Assembly: GCA_009667805.1 (NCBI GenBank)
Contig: CM019066.1
Span: 8,556,001 to 8,620,000, forward strand
Length of the DNA: 64,000 nt
Direction: 5' to 3'
Origin: Leptobrachium leishanense
Taxonomy: Eukaryota; Chordata; Amphibia; Anura; Megophryidae
Of this stretch, positions 1-10,208 are shown in pieces. Both the position numbers and the translations under genes were made by a program. Position 1 is the stretch's first letter; each line of letters begins with the position of its first letter. The notes beneath the pieces were generated by a model that ran no database searches, was not told the origin of the DNA, and saw only the letters and a list, made by a program, of their open reading frames with translations.

Positions 1-996
1 AGAGTTTGTGCAGCAGTAAATGTATGGTATACAAGAGGAGACGAAGTGTAAATATAAATCTGGATTAACAATGAGTTCCTTCACCCTGGGGAGATGCAAA
101 AAGGGGAAAGAACTAGGGATCAAAGGAATAAAATGGTGGCTGACCTCTTAGCATTTGTAATGTGTACCATTTATTCAAATGAATGGATTTCTCTACGTTA
201 TATTCCACATGTTCCTGCAGGTGTTTGATCAAAAATGTCCAAAATATCAGAAATTTACCTGCATCTCTCTACTTGTTGAGCGTTGCTTCCTTCTAGTTAG
301 TGTGGATAGATGATATAGAAGTGGGAGTAGGCCACTACTCCCACTGATCTGAAAGGGATCGGAGACTGTGTCTGGCACCTTTCTACCTACTGCAGCAGGT
401 ATACTGCACGCCAAAGACAATTTTTCTTTGCATAGGGGTGGATTGTAGATTGTTCAAGGAGAGATAATTGAAGACTGCTCATTCCTGGTCAAAGGGTATC
501 TAAAATACAGTTTTATAAATCAGTCTGTTCATGATAGATGTAGGGTAGATTCTAACAACCAAAGAAATGGTCACATAAGACGGGTATGTTGCAATTAGGA
601 GCAGGGTTTTATTGGAAAATGCAACTTTTCAGGCCTATCCAAGAACCTTCATCAAGTCTTTCATGAAGAAGTTGATGAAGGTCCATGTATAGGACTGCAA
701 CATACCTTCTTTCTGCAATGCAGAACTTTGTTTTTATCATGTAATCTGTATATTATTTTTTATATACACTTTATCATCTTGATTTTATAGGTATGTATAA
801 TACATGTTTTAAAAGATTTTAAAACTAAATTTAGCCCAGGTTCCCCAATTAGACCCTTTGCAAAGCAAAAATGTTCTTTTCTCTTGTGGACCACCATCAC
901 TGTAACAAAAAGTAAATTACACTTACAACAGTCACGGAGGGGATAGAACTAACAAAGCTTGTTAAGTTCACTCACTACTGAACCGTGATAGAATTG
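1..996. other. No gene seen; one small foldback repeat
   Basis: AT-rich sequence without a supportable open reading frame. The only structure I can point to is a foldback at 583-706, whose ends are an 11-bp perfect inverted repeat (583-593 against 696-706). An inner inverted pair built on CTTCATCAA/TTGATGAAG lies inside it. It may be a small palindromic MITE, but no target duplication is visible. Confidence 0.4.
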
Positions 997-1215
997 TCAT
1001 GTGCCTCCGGCGCCCGGCAGCGTCCTCCACGCTGTTCTCTGGCCGAGCGCCGGATGAAATGCACGCCAGCGCCGGTCACATGATGGCCAGAGGGGCGGAG
1101 CGCGGAACTATTACGCGGTGCTGTCAGGTTTAAAAACCCATCAGTCAGCCCCGATCAGCACGCTGACGTGTTTCTCACATCCCGCAGTGCTACCTAGCAT
1201 TTAATATATTTCATC
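997..1215 (+). promoter_or_regulatory. GC-rich LTR-like promoter fragment
   Basis: This CpG-rich block stands out from the AT-rich flanks. It opens with TGTCATGTGCC, runs through repeated GCGCCGG/CCGGCGC motifs and reaches a TATA-like GTTTAAAAACCC near 1128. The order TGT..., GC-rich block, TTTAAAA resembles the minus-strand reading of the solo LTR at 7134-7716. I read it as a fragment of a Gypsy-type LTR. No 3' end or target duplication was found, so a different CpG-rich repeat is possible. Confidence 0.3.
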
Positions 1216-2200
1216 TCTGTTTTGACCTTTAGCAATTAACGATTCTGGTGTTTAACCCCTGGCTTTGGCAAATATACGATTCTGGCATACATACATTGAC
1301 AAACCGACCACTCTAAGGATCGGAAAGGGTAGGGGTAACTTTGCGTTCAGGAACCGGTTTCTTATATTCGTAGGGAATACGTGACAAGAATTCAGGGGGT
1401 TATAATTTCTAATAATATAAACTTGATATTGAAAAGGATAAGGGATACCATCTAGAGTCACGAACATTTCTTACCAACAACATTTCTGTAAAGGATAAAC
1501 AAATAAATGGAAATTTAAACAATACACACCTTTAGATTAAATGGAATATTTTTATTATCTCAAAATAACAACTACAGTATTTGCTAAAGTGCTCTCTTAT
1601 CATATATTTTAATGTTAGGAATGCATTCCATGTTTTAAATAAATGTTAAGACATTTTTTCTCAACATGAAGTGCTTCGTTTTGAATGGGTTAATGTGTAT
1701 TTTTTTGGCAACAAAACCATAATCAATTAATAAATGTATGGGATAAATGCCAGGATAATGACCTAATGCTCAGATATACACCATTAAAGTGTGAGAACAG
1801 AAAAAACAAACCAGCATGTTTGCTGCTGATTAATATGAAAAATATTCTTTTACTTCACTTTACAGTTTTACTGTTCAAGTTTTCAGCTGCAGACATTTAA
1901 ATATGTCTTACAAGTAATTGAAATGTCTGGTGATTTAAGAGTTATAACTTCATTTCAACCTAATTGTAACATAATTGTGATAAAGCATCCGGTATTCCTA
2001 GATCATTGCATTTGAACTTACCCTATGGGTATTAAATTCATCAAGCCTCTCCATTCCTGCCTTTAATTAAGATGGAGGGACATAGTCCTTCAAGGACCTA
2101 AAAATGCACAGACCTGAAAGTCACTGCAATGGATTTAACAGTTTTCATGAACATGCCAGGGCATTATAATTATGTTTATATTTCAAACACTAAACATAAA
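1216..2200. other. No gene or classified repeat seen
   Basis: AT-rich non-coding sequence. Short open frames here have no recognisable domain or consistent composition. I see no inverted termini or tandem structure. Confidence 0.4.
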
Positions 2201-3736
2201 GGGCCCTAACACGTGGTGTGAGCTAAAACCGGGACGCCAAGGTGAAAAATTAGCATTCACCAATTTCCCCTTTGCGTCCTTGTTGCACCAGTGGCTCATG
2301 GGGCAGGCACTGAGTCCAGCAGCCTGGACCGTAGCGGCCACTAGGTTCGCAGATGCCTGGGGCAGCACTAAAGCGCTCCATGGAGGCTTCTCCTGCTGGG
2401 TCACATGACCGACAGGATCTCGCCTCTCGCAAGATCCTGCCGGTCGGCAGAGTGACAGCGAAGGGAGACTGGGGACTATTTTGCCAAGTCTCATACTGCT
2501 CCCGGCAGCAAGAAGCAGCGGATCGGGCCACCGTTTTCGCTGCAGGATGAGATGTGAGCATCTGATATTTTTTTTTGGGGGGTTATAGCTGCTGCTAAAT
2601 GATTCCGCAGCAGCTCAGAGCTGGTGTTAACAATCAGGGTTATCCAAAGAGATCCGATTGGCTTGAGAAAGGTAACCGAACGCTGAAAATCAGCATACGG
2701 TTACCTTTCCTGGCCATTCGGCTATCCAGAGAGCAGGCAATTCGCCAAATCCTGGCGAATTGCCTGCACATACGGTGCCTGTTCGGTGCCTGTTCGAGGG
2801 CAGAGAAATCCCCATGAAAAGCACTGCTTCGGCTATTCAGAGAACACAAACCAGCAGTGAAAGGTTCCCGAAATGCCCTGTCATTCGGTGGTTTAATTCG
2901 GCAAGTTTATTCAGGAGAATCCCATAGGCTTCAATGTTAAAAATATTCCTGTTTTAATTCAATATCTAATAAACCGTTCATTATAAAATTCTGCAGTAAA
3001 GAGTCTCATTATTTATATATTTTTTAGGATACTTTAAGCATTTTTCTGAATTTTTTATTTTTTTTAAAAGTCCGATTTTTTTTTTTTTTTAAAGTTTGCT
3101 TATTTTTTCTGTAACAGTCCTCTTTATTATCATTCCCTGGACCTCATATGCATATTACAGACATTTTCGCTCAGTAGTTTCTTTGCAAACAGCGTTTCAT
3201 TTTCACAGATTCACACAAACTATTTTGCTAATTTATTCACCTCCCTCGTCTGCGGTCTCAGCTGCTTCGGCGGAGTTCGGCTCCTGCTCGGGCTTTTTCT
3301 GTGGTTTTCAGCAAGTTAATCCAGATGTTTTTGGGGGTTTTCGGCGTGCATTCGGTGGGTTTTGCGGTTACTTTTCGTCAGGTTTGCGGTAGCTTTTCCC
3401 TGCAATTCGGGGACCCTGTGGTGTTTGCTGAATACACCGCAGGGTCACCGAAATGGGATCGGCAAAAGGTACCGAATTGAAGAGAACGAAAAGTCACCGA
3501 ACGTGCGGTGACTTTTCGAATCTCTTTGAATAACCCTGTTTGTAGTTAGCGATGGCTCTTTGTAGTAAGGTTAGGACCTTGTGATCCTAACGCTAATTAC
3601 TGAGTGCTTGCACTTTGTGCTTCCCTTTCTAACGGGAGGAAAACAAGCTGTTGGTCAGACGCTAGACTCCTTTTACCTGGCACTAACGCAAAAACATGCT
3701 GACACTAGCATTAGCTCACACCAGATTATAGGACCC
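2201..3736. mobile_element. Non-autonomous DNA transposon, GGGCCC-terminal family, copy 1
   Basis: The ends form a roughly 28-bp terminal inverted repeat. The left begins GGGCCCTAACACGTGGTGTG; the reverse complement of the right begins GGGTCCTATAATCTGGTGTG. Both continue with AGCTAA. The body (2390-2600 and 3540-3700) matches the element at 58829-59507 in order: a CTCGCAAGATC block, a CTGCTCCCGG block, GGATCGGGCC, GGTGCTAAATG, then a TAGCG-rich tail. The copy is split by the Harbinger-like element at 2635-3538, leaving about 630 bp of its own. No coding sequence. Terminal bases and one 3-bp duplication in copy 2 suggest PIF/Harbinger affinity, but the flanks here (AAA/AAG) do not prove it. 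Confidence 0.6.
2635..3538. mobile_element. Harbinger-like non-autonomous element (CAGGGTTATTC family), copy A
   Basis: Terminal inverted repeats CAGGGTTATCCAAAGAGA at the left and TCTCTTTGAATAACCCTG at the right bound a 904-bp element inserted in the GGGCCC-family transposon. Related copies lie at 20312-22742 (flanked by TTA), 37801-38693 (flanked by TAA) and, partially, at 58182-58537 (followed by TTA). The 3-bp TWA duplications of those copies are the PIF/Harbinger signature. This copy has AAT/TTT flanks, so its own duplication has decayed. It has no transposase; the open frames are short and mutually overlapping. Confidence 0.7.
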
Positions 3737-4084
3737 AAGCCTTGATTTTGTTACAAGCCTTAATCCTTAAAACATGGTTTACTAGTATAGGTGATCATGG
3801 AAACCGTTTGTTAGGAGAGCCCAGGTCAAAGATTTTCCCTCGGCTGCCATGATTCGTTTTCCTCCACTAGTTCCTGGATTCTTCCCTCAGCAAGCAGTTG
3901 AATCAATGTCAGTTCTTAATTTCTCCCAATAAAGCAGACAACACTGGTCATATTGGGCTAAGCAGACTCACTGGCCATTTCACATGGCCCCTGTTTATTT
4001 GGTACAGAATCTGATAACAGCTGTTAACATCCCAGCCGACCCAGACATCCCGGCACCACAGTTCTCCCTGGTCCCCATCGGGTC
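3737..4084. other. No gene seen
   Basis: Unassigned non-coding sequence between the GGGCCC-family element and the repeat tail at 4085. Confidence 0.4.
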
Positions 4085-4225
4085 CTCTCAGATTGCAAGC
4101 TCTTGAGCAGGGTCCTCTCTCCTACTGTTCTATGTGCTTAACTTATATGTATATTGGTTATTCTGTCTCTGCCATTGTACAGCGATTTGGAATTTTGGTG
4201 GCGCCTTATAAATAACTAACTGCAG
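4085..4225 (+). repeat. Interspersed LINE/SINE 3' tail
   Basis: The block runs from AGATTGCAAGCTCTTGAGCAG through a CTGTCTCTGCCATTGTACAG segment to GGCGCCTTATAAATAACTAACT. That series (TTGTAAGCTC..., TGTA(A)AGCGCT..., GGCGCTATAAATAA) is a widespread 3' tail of vertebrate interspersed repeats, known to me from frog and fish genomes. I infer a truncated retroposon tail and cannot name the parent family from sequence alone. Confidence 0.45.
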
Positions 4226-5273
4226 CCATACAGAGGAAGGGTCCTTGTTTGGGGGGATTTCAGGGGAGCAGCGGCAATCCGGGGGTACTGTTTGAAAGCT
4301 TGGGCCCTTGTGGTGTCACAATCCAAAAAGCACTCAGATCCGCAGGCAGAGGCCAGAGCGGCAGCGTGTGGTAGTTACCCCAGTTGATGCCACATGACTG
4401 CTGCTGTGTGAGCCCCTGGGGCCAAGAAAGGCTCAGAAACTTGAGTTCCTGTTGGAGCTCCCTCCTGAAAATCACCCCAACTGCAGCTCCCGTGAGGGGG
4501 AACCTAAACCCAAAGGAGCACCCTGCCAGGGCAAAGTGTTTCTGGGGCACTGGGGTTTAACGTTTCAGCAGTTGTTTACTTTCCATTGAAGTGAATGCTG
4601 TGCGGTCCTGGACTGGGATTGGTTGGGGTTTCAAATCCGGCCACTGGATGGTGATTGGCTGGAGGTTCAAAACCAGGCTTCCCCTGGTGGCAGGGAACAC
4701 AGGGAACATGAGGGACAGGCTTAAAGGCATTTGTATTATGTGCTGATGGAAGGAAAAGTCACAAACCACCACTTTTAACATTAAAACATAAACAGACCAA
4801 TAGCTTAAATGAGGGGAATAGCAGATAGTAAAGTCCACAGTCTCTGAGCACGGGGTTCCATGACACTGTTATATATAAAAATTCATCTTTTACATTATAA
4901 ATTCAAAATAGTGATTATCGCTAATTATTAAAATTATTTATCTAGCATTCACATATTCTTCAGAGCACTGCTATGGATAACACAGAACAAAAGAGTAATT
5001 ATAACAAAACTAATTAAAAACACAGGAATGAGGGGAGAGCAGCGTTCAATTGAGCTTTTACGTTAAGAATTGTGGGGTGACTATACAAAAATGTGAGGCT
5101 GAAATGGAAAAAATGTAGCTCATTAGAATATAAGACATTGAATGGTGTTGCGCAAAAAGATGGGAGGAGGATGAATCGTGGCAAGGAATTTTAAGTAGTA
5201 AGTTTTTATGGAAATACTAGAGGCATTACAAGAGTCAAATATAGTACAAGAGGGCATCCCAGAAATATCATGT
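4226..5273. other. No gene seen
   Basis: Non-coding. Minus-strand open frames around 4260-4840 have no domain, and low-complexity stretches occur near 4860-5000. Confidence 0.4.
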
Positions 5274-5485
5274 TAAGCCATTTACTATTAAGAGTGCGTA
5301 TACGCGATGTGAAAGACACCTTCTAGTGCCCTGATACCTAGTATACTCAATGTGGGCTAATACTGGAGCAATGCAAAGAATTTCTTTTTTTTGCATGCAA
5401 AATTCATTTGCAAATGGCCTCCAGAATGGACTCCCAAAGTTATAGCACCTTGGGCATGATACCCAAGGTGCCATAACAATTTAAA
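5274..5485. mobile_element. Degraded piggyBac-like MITE (TTAACCCCTTCACTACC family)
   Basis: Begins at a TTAAGCCATTTACTATTAAG terminus related to the TTAACCCCTTCACTACCAAG ends seen elsewhere. It then shows the family's internal blocks: GCATGCAAAATTCATTTGCAAA, a TTATAGCACCTTGGGCAT segment and its GATACCCAAGGTGCC partner. The far end is missing. It is the most decayed copy of this family in the window. Confidence 0.45.
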
Positions 5486-6471
5486 CTGCTTGGATTTGCA
5501 AGAAAAAAAAAGTATTCCAAGCTGTACTTTTAATTGGAATTTTTCATTTTCCTGTCAAATATTGCTTGTGTTTGAATCTGTGCTTTTGATATTTGACTCT
5601 ATATTTGAAGTATGTATTATGAGAACATGTTTGCAATAAATCCACTGGTAGGGATAAGTGATGAGCCGAACACCCCCGTGTTCAGTTTGCATTTGAACTC
5701 GAACAATTTCAAAAGTTCGGATTCGAACGCGATAACGATTCAAACTCAATGCAAGTCAACGGGACTCAAACGTTCGATTTTTAGAGTGCCCTCCAAGAGG
5801 GCATATATGCAAGATATTTGCCATAAAAGGTGTATGGGGGTCCGGATAGTGCCCTGGGGGACAGGACACAAAGACAAAACGTTTAAAAAAAACGATTTTA
5901 AAGGAACAGGGAGTTTTCCATGAAATAAAGGTTAAGAATAAAAACGAAAAAATCCTTCAAGTATCGTGCCTAGGAGGTCCCCATAACCTGCCCGTGAAGT
6001 AGCGGATTTCTAGGATGTATAGAAACATTTAAAAACAAAAAAATTACATTTCAAATGACGGCAAATGGTTTTCCTTTAATCTATTCATACACAACTGCTT
6101 GGAGCGGCAGCCTGTATGAAAATAGGAGACGTTTTAGGACACGCATAACAAGTTTAGTGATTTTTTGGACTAAATTATGGTGAAACTTATGCAGGCTTTG
6201 GATGAAAGTAACAATAGGTGCTTTAAAATTTGTCCTTTAGTGTCGGCAACAGTGCCGTCACACCGTAACCCCTCTGTGGTATTGTGGAAGAGTACAGGGT
6301 TGGACCCTGCGGTCAAATATTAAAATTATATGAATCTGGTACAGGCGTCAGTGCACCCAAATATTGTGCCTTTGGTGGCAGCAAGTGCCTTCACACCGTA
6401 AGTAACCCCTCTGTGGTCTTGTGAAAGAGTGCAGTGGTGGAGGTTTTTGGAATGCAGAAGAGATCCCCGAT

Positions 6472-8989
6472 CTATTCAGTTACATCAGAGTGATATCTGC
6501 TGAACCAGGACTGATTCATTTTTATAAATGTCAGCCGGTCTACAGAGTCGGTGGACAGACGCACTCTTTTGTCTGTGACAAAACCTCCAGCGGCACTGAA
6601 AGTCCTTTCAGAAAGCATGTTGGATGAAGGGAAACCTCTTAGCTCCATAGCATATTGGCTACGTTCTGGCCAGTGATCCAATCTCAACACCCAGTAAGCC
6701 AGTGGATCATCTGCTGTAAATGTATCCAGGTCTGCCCTTGTCCCTTGATAGTCCTGCACCACATGGTAAAGACACTGGCAATGGGTGCCTACATTTGCCG
6801 TCCCTGGGCATCGTGGACTAAAAAAATTGGAAAAGGCATCAGTCAAACGGCCCCTTCACCACTCTTCCTCTGATAAACAGCAGCCTCAGAAGCACCTGTG
6901 TCATCAGTTGGTAACCTACCAGTGTCTGGAAAGGTGTTGCACAAGTGTCTAGACCGTCCTCAAGTTGTTTCATCCTGTGCTCCCTCCGTGAGGGCAGGAT
7001 GAGCTCTGAAACTTTACCCTTATATCGTGGATCAAGAAGGGTTGCCAACCAGTAATGATCCCTCTCCTTGATAGCACGAATTCTGGGGTCCTTTAGCAGG
7101 CTTTGCAGGATAAGGGAGCCCATGCAGCGTAGGTGTCACGGTTCCCGGATCCCACCATGCAGTCCTTAAAGCCCAACACTCCACAGAGCCCAAAAGCTAC
7201 CAACAGGGTAGCCGTAGAAGAATCCCTAACTGTCTGGTCCTTAGAATTGGCCAGGTATACTAGCTAGACAGAAAGAGTTAATTAAAGACAATGTCGTAAT
7301 ACAAAACCCATTCAGCAACACGGGGGTAGTCAGACGAGCCAGAATCAGGAATACAGAGTATAGAATAGTCAAAGGGAATAGCCGGGTCGATATCAGTGCA
7401 GGAGCATAGTACAAGAAAATAGTCTAGGGCAACGGAAGGCAGAATAGTCAGAAAGCAAGCAGCGGTCAATAACAGGTTCAATCACGAGAGAATTCAAGTA
7501 CAGGGAGCTCAGGTATGGATAAACACGATCTGGCACTGCTTAGAAGGAACTGTTGGTTTTTAAAAGACCTTCACCAGGCTGCGCCCCCCTCTCAAGCCGC
7601 ACCTGATGCAGCCACCTCCCTGCCTGTTTCAATTTAAACCGGGCGTTGGTGAGCGAGCAGCATCAGACATGCTGCCGTCAAGCACACCGGAAAGGCTGGA
7701 AGCCCCCAACATTACAGTAGGTTGGAGGTGGCATTAGCGTCAGAGTTTTCCTGGTCGCTGAGGCTGACCGTATCATGCACTACCTCCTCCCAGCCACGTA
7801 CTAGTCCTTGGGTTACTGGGGACACAAAACCCTCCTTTGAGGAATCCCCACTTCAATGTCCCCACAACTTTAAATATTCCTCCTCCTCCTGTCTGATCTG
7901 AGGACCAGCAGGAATCCTGTCTGCGGAAAGACTGGGGCCTTGAGAGCTAGGGAAATCCTCCTCTTCCTCCCGCTGCTCTGCCTCTAGTGTCACATCTATA
8001 ATTCCCCGCAGAGTGCGCTCCAGCAGGAACACTAAAGGAATTGTGTCACTGATGCATGCACTGTCCCTGCTCACCATCCTGGTTGCCTCCTCAAATGGTG
8101 ACAGTACAGTGCATGCATCCTTGATCATCAGCCAAGTTGACCTGTCCTTGTGCCATACTCACACAGGTACTCAATGCCGAGTTCCACCTGGTGGGCATGT
8201 CACAGATCAGACGGTTTGTGGGAATGTGGAATTTTCTTTGAATTTCTGCCAGGCGAACACTTGCTGGGAATGACCGTCTGAAGTGGCTGCAGACTTTTCT
8301 GGTCCGGCTGAGAAGCTCTGCCAGCCCTGGGTACCTGGTTAGGAAACTCTGTACCACCAGATTTAGGATGTGTGCTAGGCATGGTACATGTGTCAACTTA
8401 CCCAGGCGTAGGGCAGAGAAAAGGTTGCTGCCATTATCACAGACGACCATTCCCAGCACAAGCTGGCGTGGTGTTAACCATCTCTGCGCCTGCCCCTGCA
8501 GAGCTGCCAGAATTTTTGGCCTGGTGTTGCTCCTGTCCCCTAAACAAACCAGCTCAAGCACAGTATGGCATATTTTTGCAAGAGCCATTGCGTAGCCCCT
8601 GCCTCAAGCAGCATGTCACTGTCACTGTAGTCAAACAATTCAGCTGACTCCTCCATGTATGATAGTGAGACTACGGCAGGAGTAGCTGTGGACATGGAGG
8701 CTGAATTAGATGTTTTGGCAGCTGAGGTGGACTGTAAACCACTACAAGCCTGGCTGGCAGAGGACTTGGAGGATGAGGATGGCCTGGTTAGCCGATCTTG
8801 CAAATTCTCTGTATGTTGCTGCTGCTTAAGACGGCCAGCACCAGTTAGAAAGGACAGGCGTGCCCCTGCAGAGGATGCACCACGTCCAGGACGACCAGGG
8901 GCACAGCCTTCTGACACAGAAGCCTTCTGACACAGGCCTCTTATCTGTGCCTGGGAGCGTCTGCTTGTCCTTTTTGGTCTTTCTGACAT
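6472..8989 (-). pseudogene. hAT-family transposase, broken
   Basis: Read on the minus strand from an ATG at 8989 (MSERPKRTSRR). The N-terminal part to about 8540 is basic and serine-rich. The piece at 8091-8588 holds the RNase H-like core with VVCDNGSNLFSALR and PCLAHILNLVV, the hAT second-aspartate region and conserved CxAHxLNL motif, followed by DMPTRWNSAL. The piece at 7853-8128 continues with LSPFEEATRMVS. The 3' pieces (6839-7123 and 6472-6846) include LLDPRYKGK and the C-terminal dimerisation domain with SERTFSAAGGFVTDKRVRL, which contains the catalytic-glutamate region. A BED zinc finger and the first catalytic aspartate are not visible between the N-terminal piece and the core, so an internal deletion is likely. 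Several frameshifts and a 583-bp LTR insertion further break it. In intact relatives this enzyme excises and reinserts elements with 8-bp duplications. Confidence 0.85.
7134..7716 (-). mobile_element. Solo LTR inserted in hAT copy X
   Basis: The 583-bp segment begins TGTCACGG and ends ACATTACA (TG...CA). It is flanked by the perfect 5-bp duplication GTAGG (7129-7133 and 7717-7721). No internal retrotransposon sequence is present, so this is a solo LTR left by recombination. A TTTTAAAA box preceded by a GC-rich block reads correctly on the minus strand, suggesting minus orientation. Part of it (GTCCTTAGAATTGGCCAG near 7238) matches the LTR at 14408-16017. It separates the transposase dimerisation domain from the core. 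Confidence 0.8.
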
Positions 8990-9002
8990 GGTGAGTGATA
9001 TA

Positions 9003-9345
9003 TAGATTAAAGATATACAGATTCTCCAGAACAAGGCTATACGTCAGTGATACACCTTGATAGCTGGCAACACCCAGATTCTACTTTAAATAGATATACA
9101 GATGAACTCTGATTAAACAGCGTTATTGTATGGTATCTAGAATTAGATTAAAGATATACAGAATTCCCAGAACAATGTTATAAATCAGTGATACAGCCTG
9201 ATAGCCTGGCAACAGCTGGCAGTGCCAACACACAGATTACAATTCCCAGATATCTGCTAGAAGTCTGTGAGACCCCAATAGCTGGCAGTGAGAAGACACA
9301 GATTACAATTCCCAGATATCTGCTAGACGTCTGTGAGACACACTG
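9003..9345. repeat. Subterminal duplicated repeats of hAT copy X
   Basis: A segment starting AGATTAAAGATATACAGA and ending GATAGC(C)TGGCAAC occurs at about 9006-9069 and again at about 9147-9212. A second unit, CACAGATTACAATTCCCAGATATCTGCTAGA, occurs at about 9230 and 9297. Such subterminal repeats are typical hAT transposase-binding regions; that role is inferred from the family. Confidence 0.5.
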
Positions 9346-10208
9346 AAAGAACAATCTCCTCTCACTCCTGCAAAAAAAACACATGCTGGGGCTGCGGGAA
9401 GCCTTATATAGTGTGCTGCGGGATTTAGCTCTGTGAGCCCATGATTGAGCAAAATTTGCCCGATCAGGACACTGAGCCCTGATTGGCATAGTCTTGCATC
9501 TGACCTGTGGTCAGTTGCAAGGCTGTAGCCAATTACAATCTTCAGGCCAGTGGAAAAGTGCATTGTGGTCCATTGTGGTGCATTGTGGGCGAATACGCGT
9601 AAATGTTCGATGTTCGCCGAACGGACATTGTTCGAATCAAACTCATGTTCGGATTGAACCGCCAGCCCATCCCTATCCACTGGGTCCTGACTAGGGATGA
9701 GCCGAACACTCCCCAAGTTCGGTTCGAGCCCGAACCCGAACTTCCCATTTGTTCGGGACCGAACCCGAACCTGAACCCGAACCCCCATGCAAGTCAATGG
9801 GGCTGAAAATTCGGTTTTTTAGAGTGCCCTCCAAGAGGGCATACATGCTAGATATTTGCCATAAAAGGTGTATGGGGGTCCGGGTAGTGCCCTGGGGGAC
9901 AGGAAACAAGGTCAAAAAGTAAAAAAAAAAATTTTTTAAAGGGACAGTGAGTTTTCCATGAAATAAGGGTTGAAAATAAAAACCAAAAATTCCTTCAAAT
10001 ATCGTGCCTAGGAGGTCCCCATAACCTGCCCGTGAAGTAGCGGATTTCTAGAATGTATAGAAATATGTAAAAACCAAAAAATGACATTTCAAATGACGGT
10101 AAATGCTTTTCCTTTAATCAATCCATAAACAACTGCTTGGGGCGGCAGTCTGTATGAAAAGAGGAGACATTTTCGGACACGCAGAAAAAGTTTACTGATT
10201 TTTTGGCG

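Larger units (their letters stand above)
5649..9675 (-). mobile_element. hAT transposon copy X with decayed transposase
   Basis: Ends are TAGGGATAAGTGATGAGCCGAAC (left) and GCCCATCCCTA (right). Both flanks carry the same 8-bp target duplication TCCACTGG (5641-5648 and 9676-9683), diagnostic of hAT insertion. The interior holds a minus-strand hAT transposase pseudogene (6472-8989) and a solo LTR (7134-7716). Its left arm, including the TTAGAGTGCCCTCCAAGAGG block near 5780 and the GTAACCCCTCTGTGG blocks, is shared with the transposase-less copies at 9692-12844, 20528-22079 and 48729-54413. X is therefore the closest thing here to the family's autonomous parent. Confidence 0.85.

Noticed and set aside
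2172..2561. Overlapping frames on both strands near the GC-rich block
   Set aside because: They are the same non-coding transposon body read in several frames, and the homologous copy at 58829-59507 does not keep them open.
8368..8930. Plus-strand frames of 75-91 residues
   Set aside because: They are antisense shadows of the minus-strand hAT transposase.
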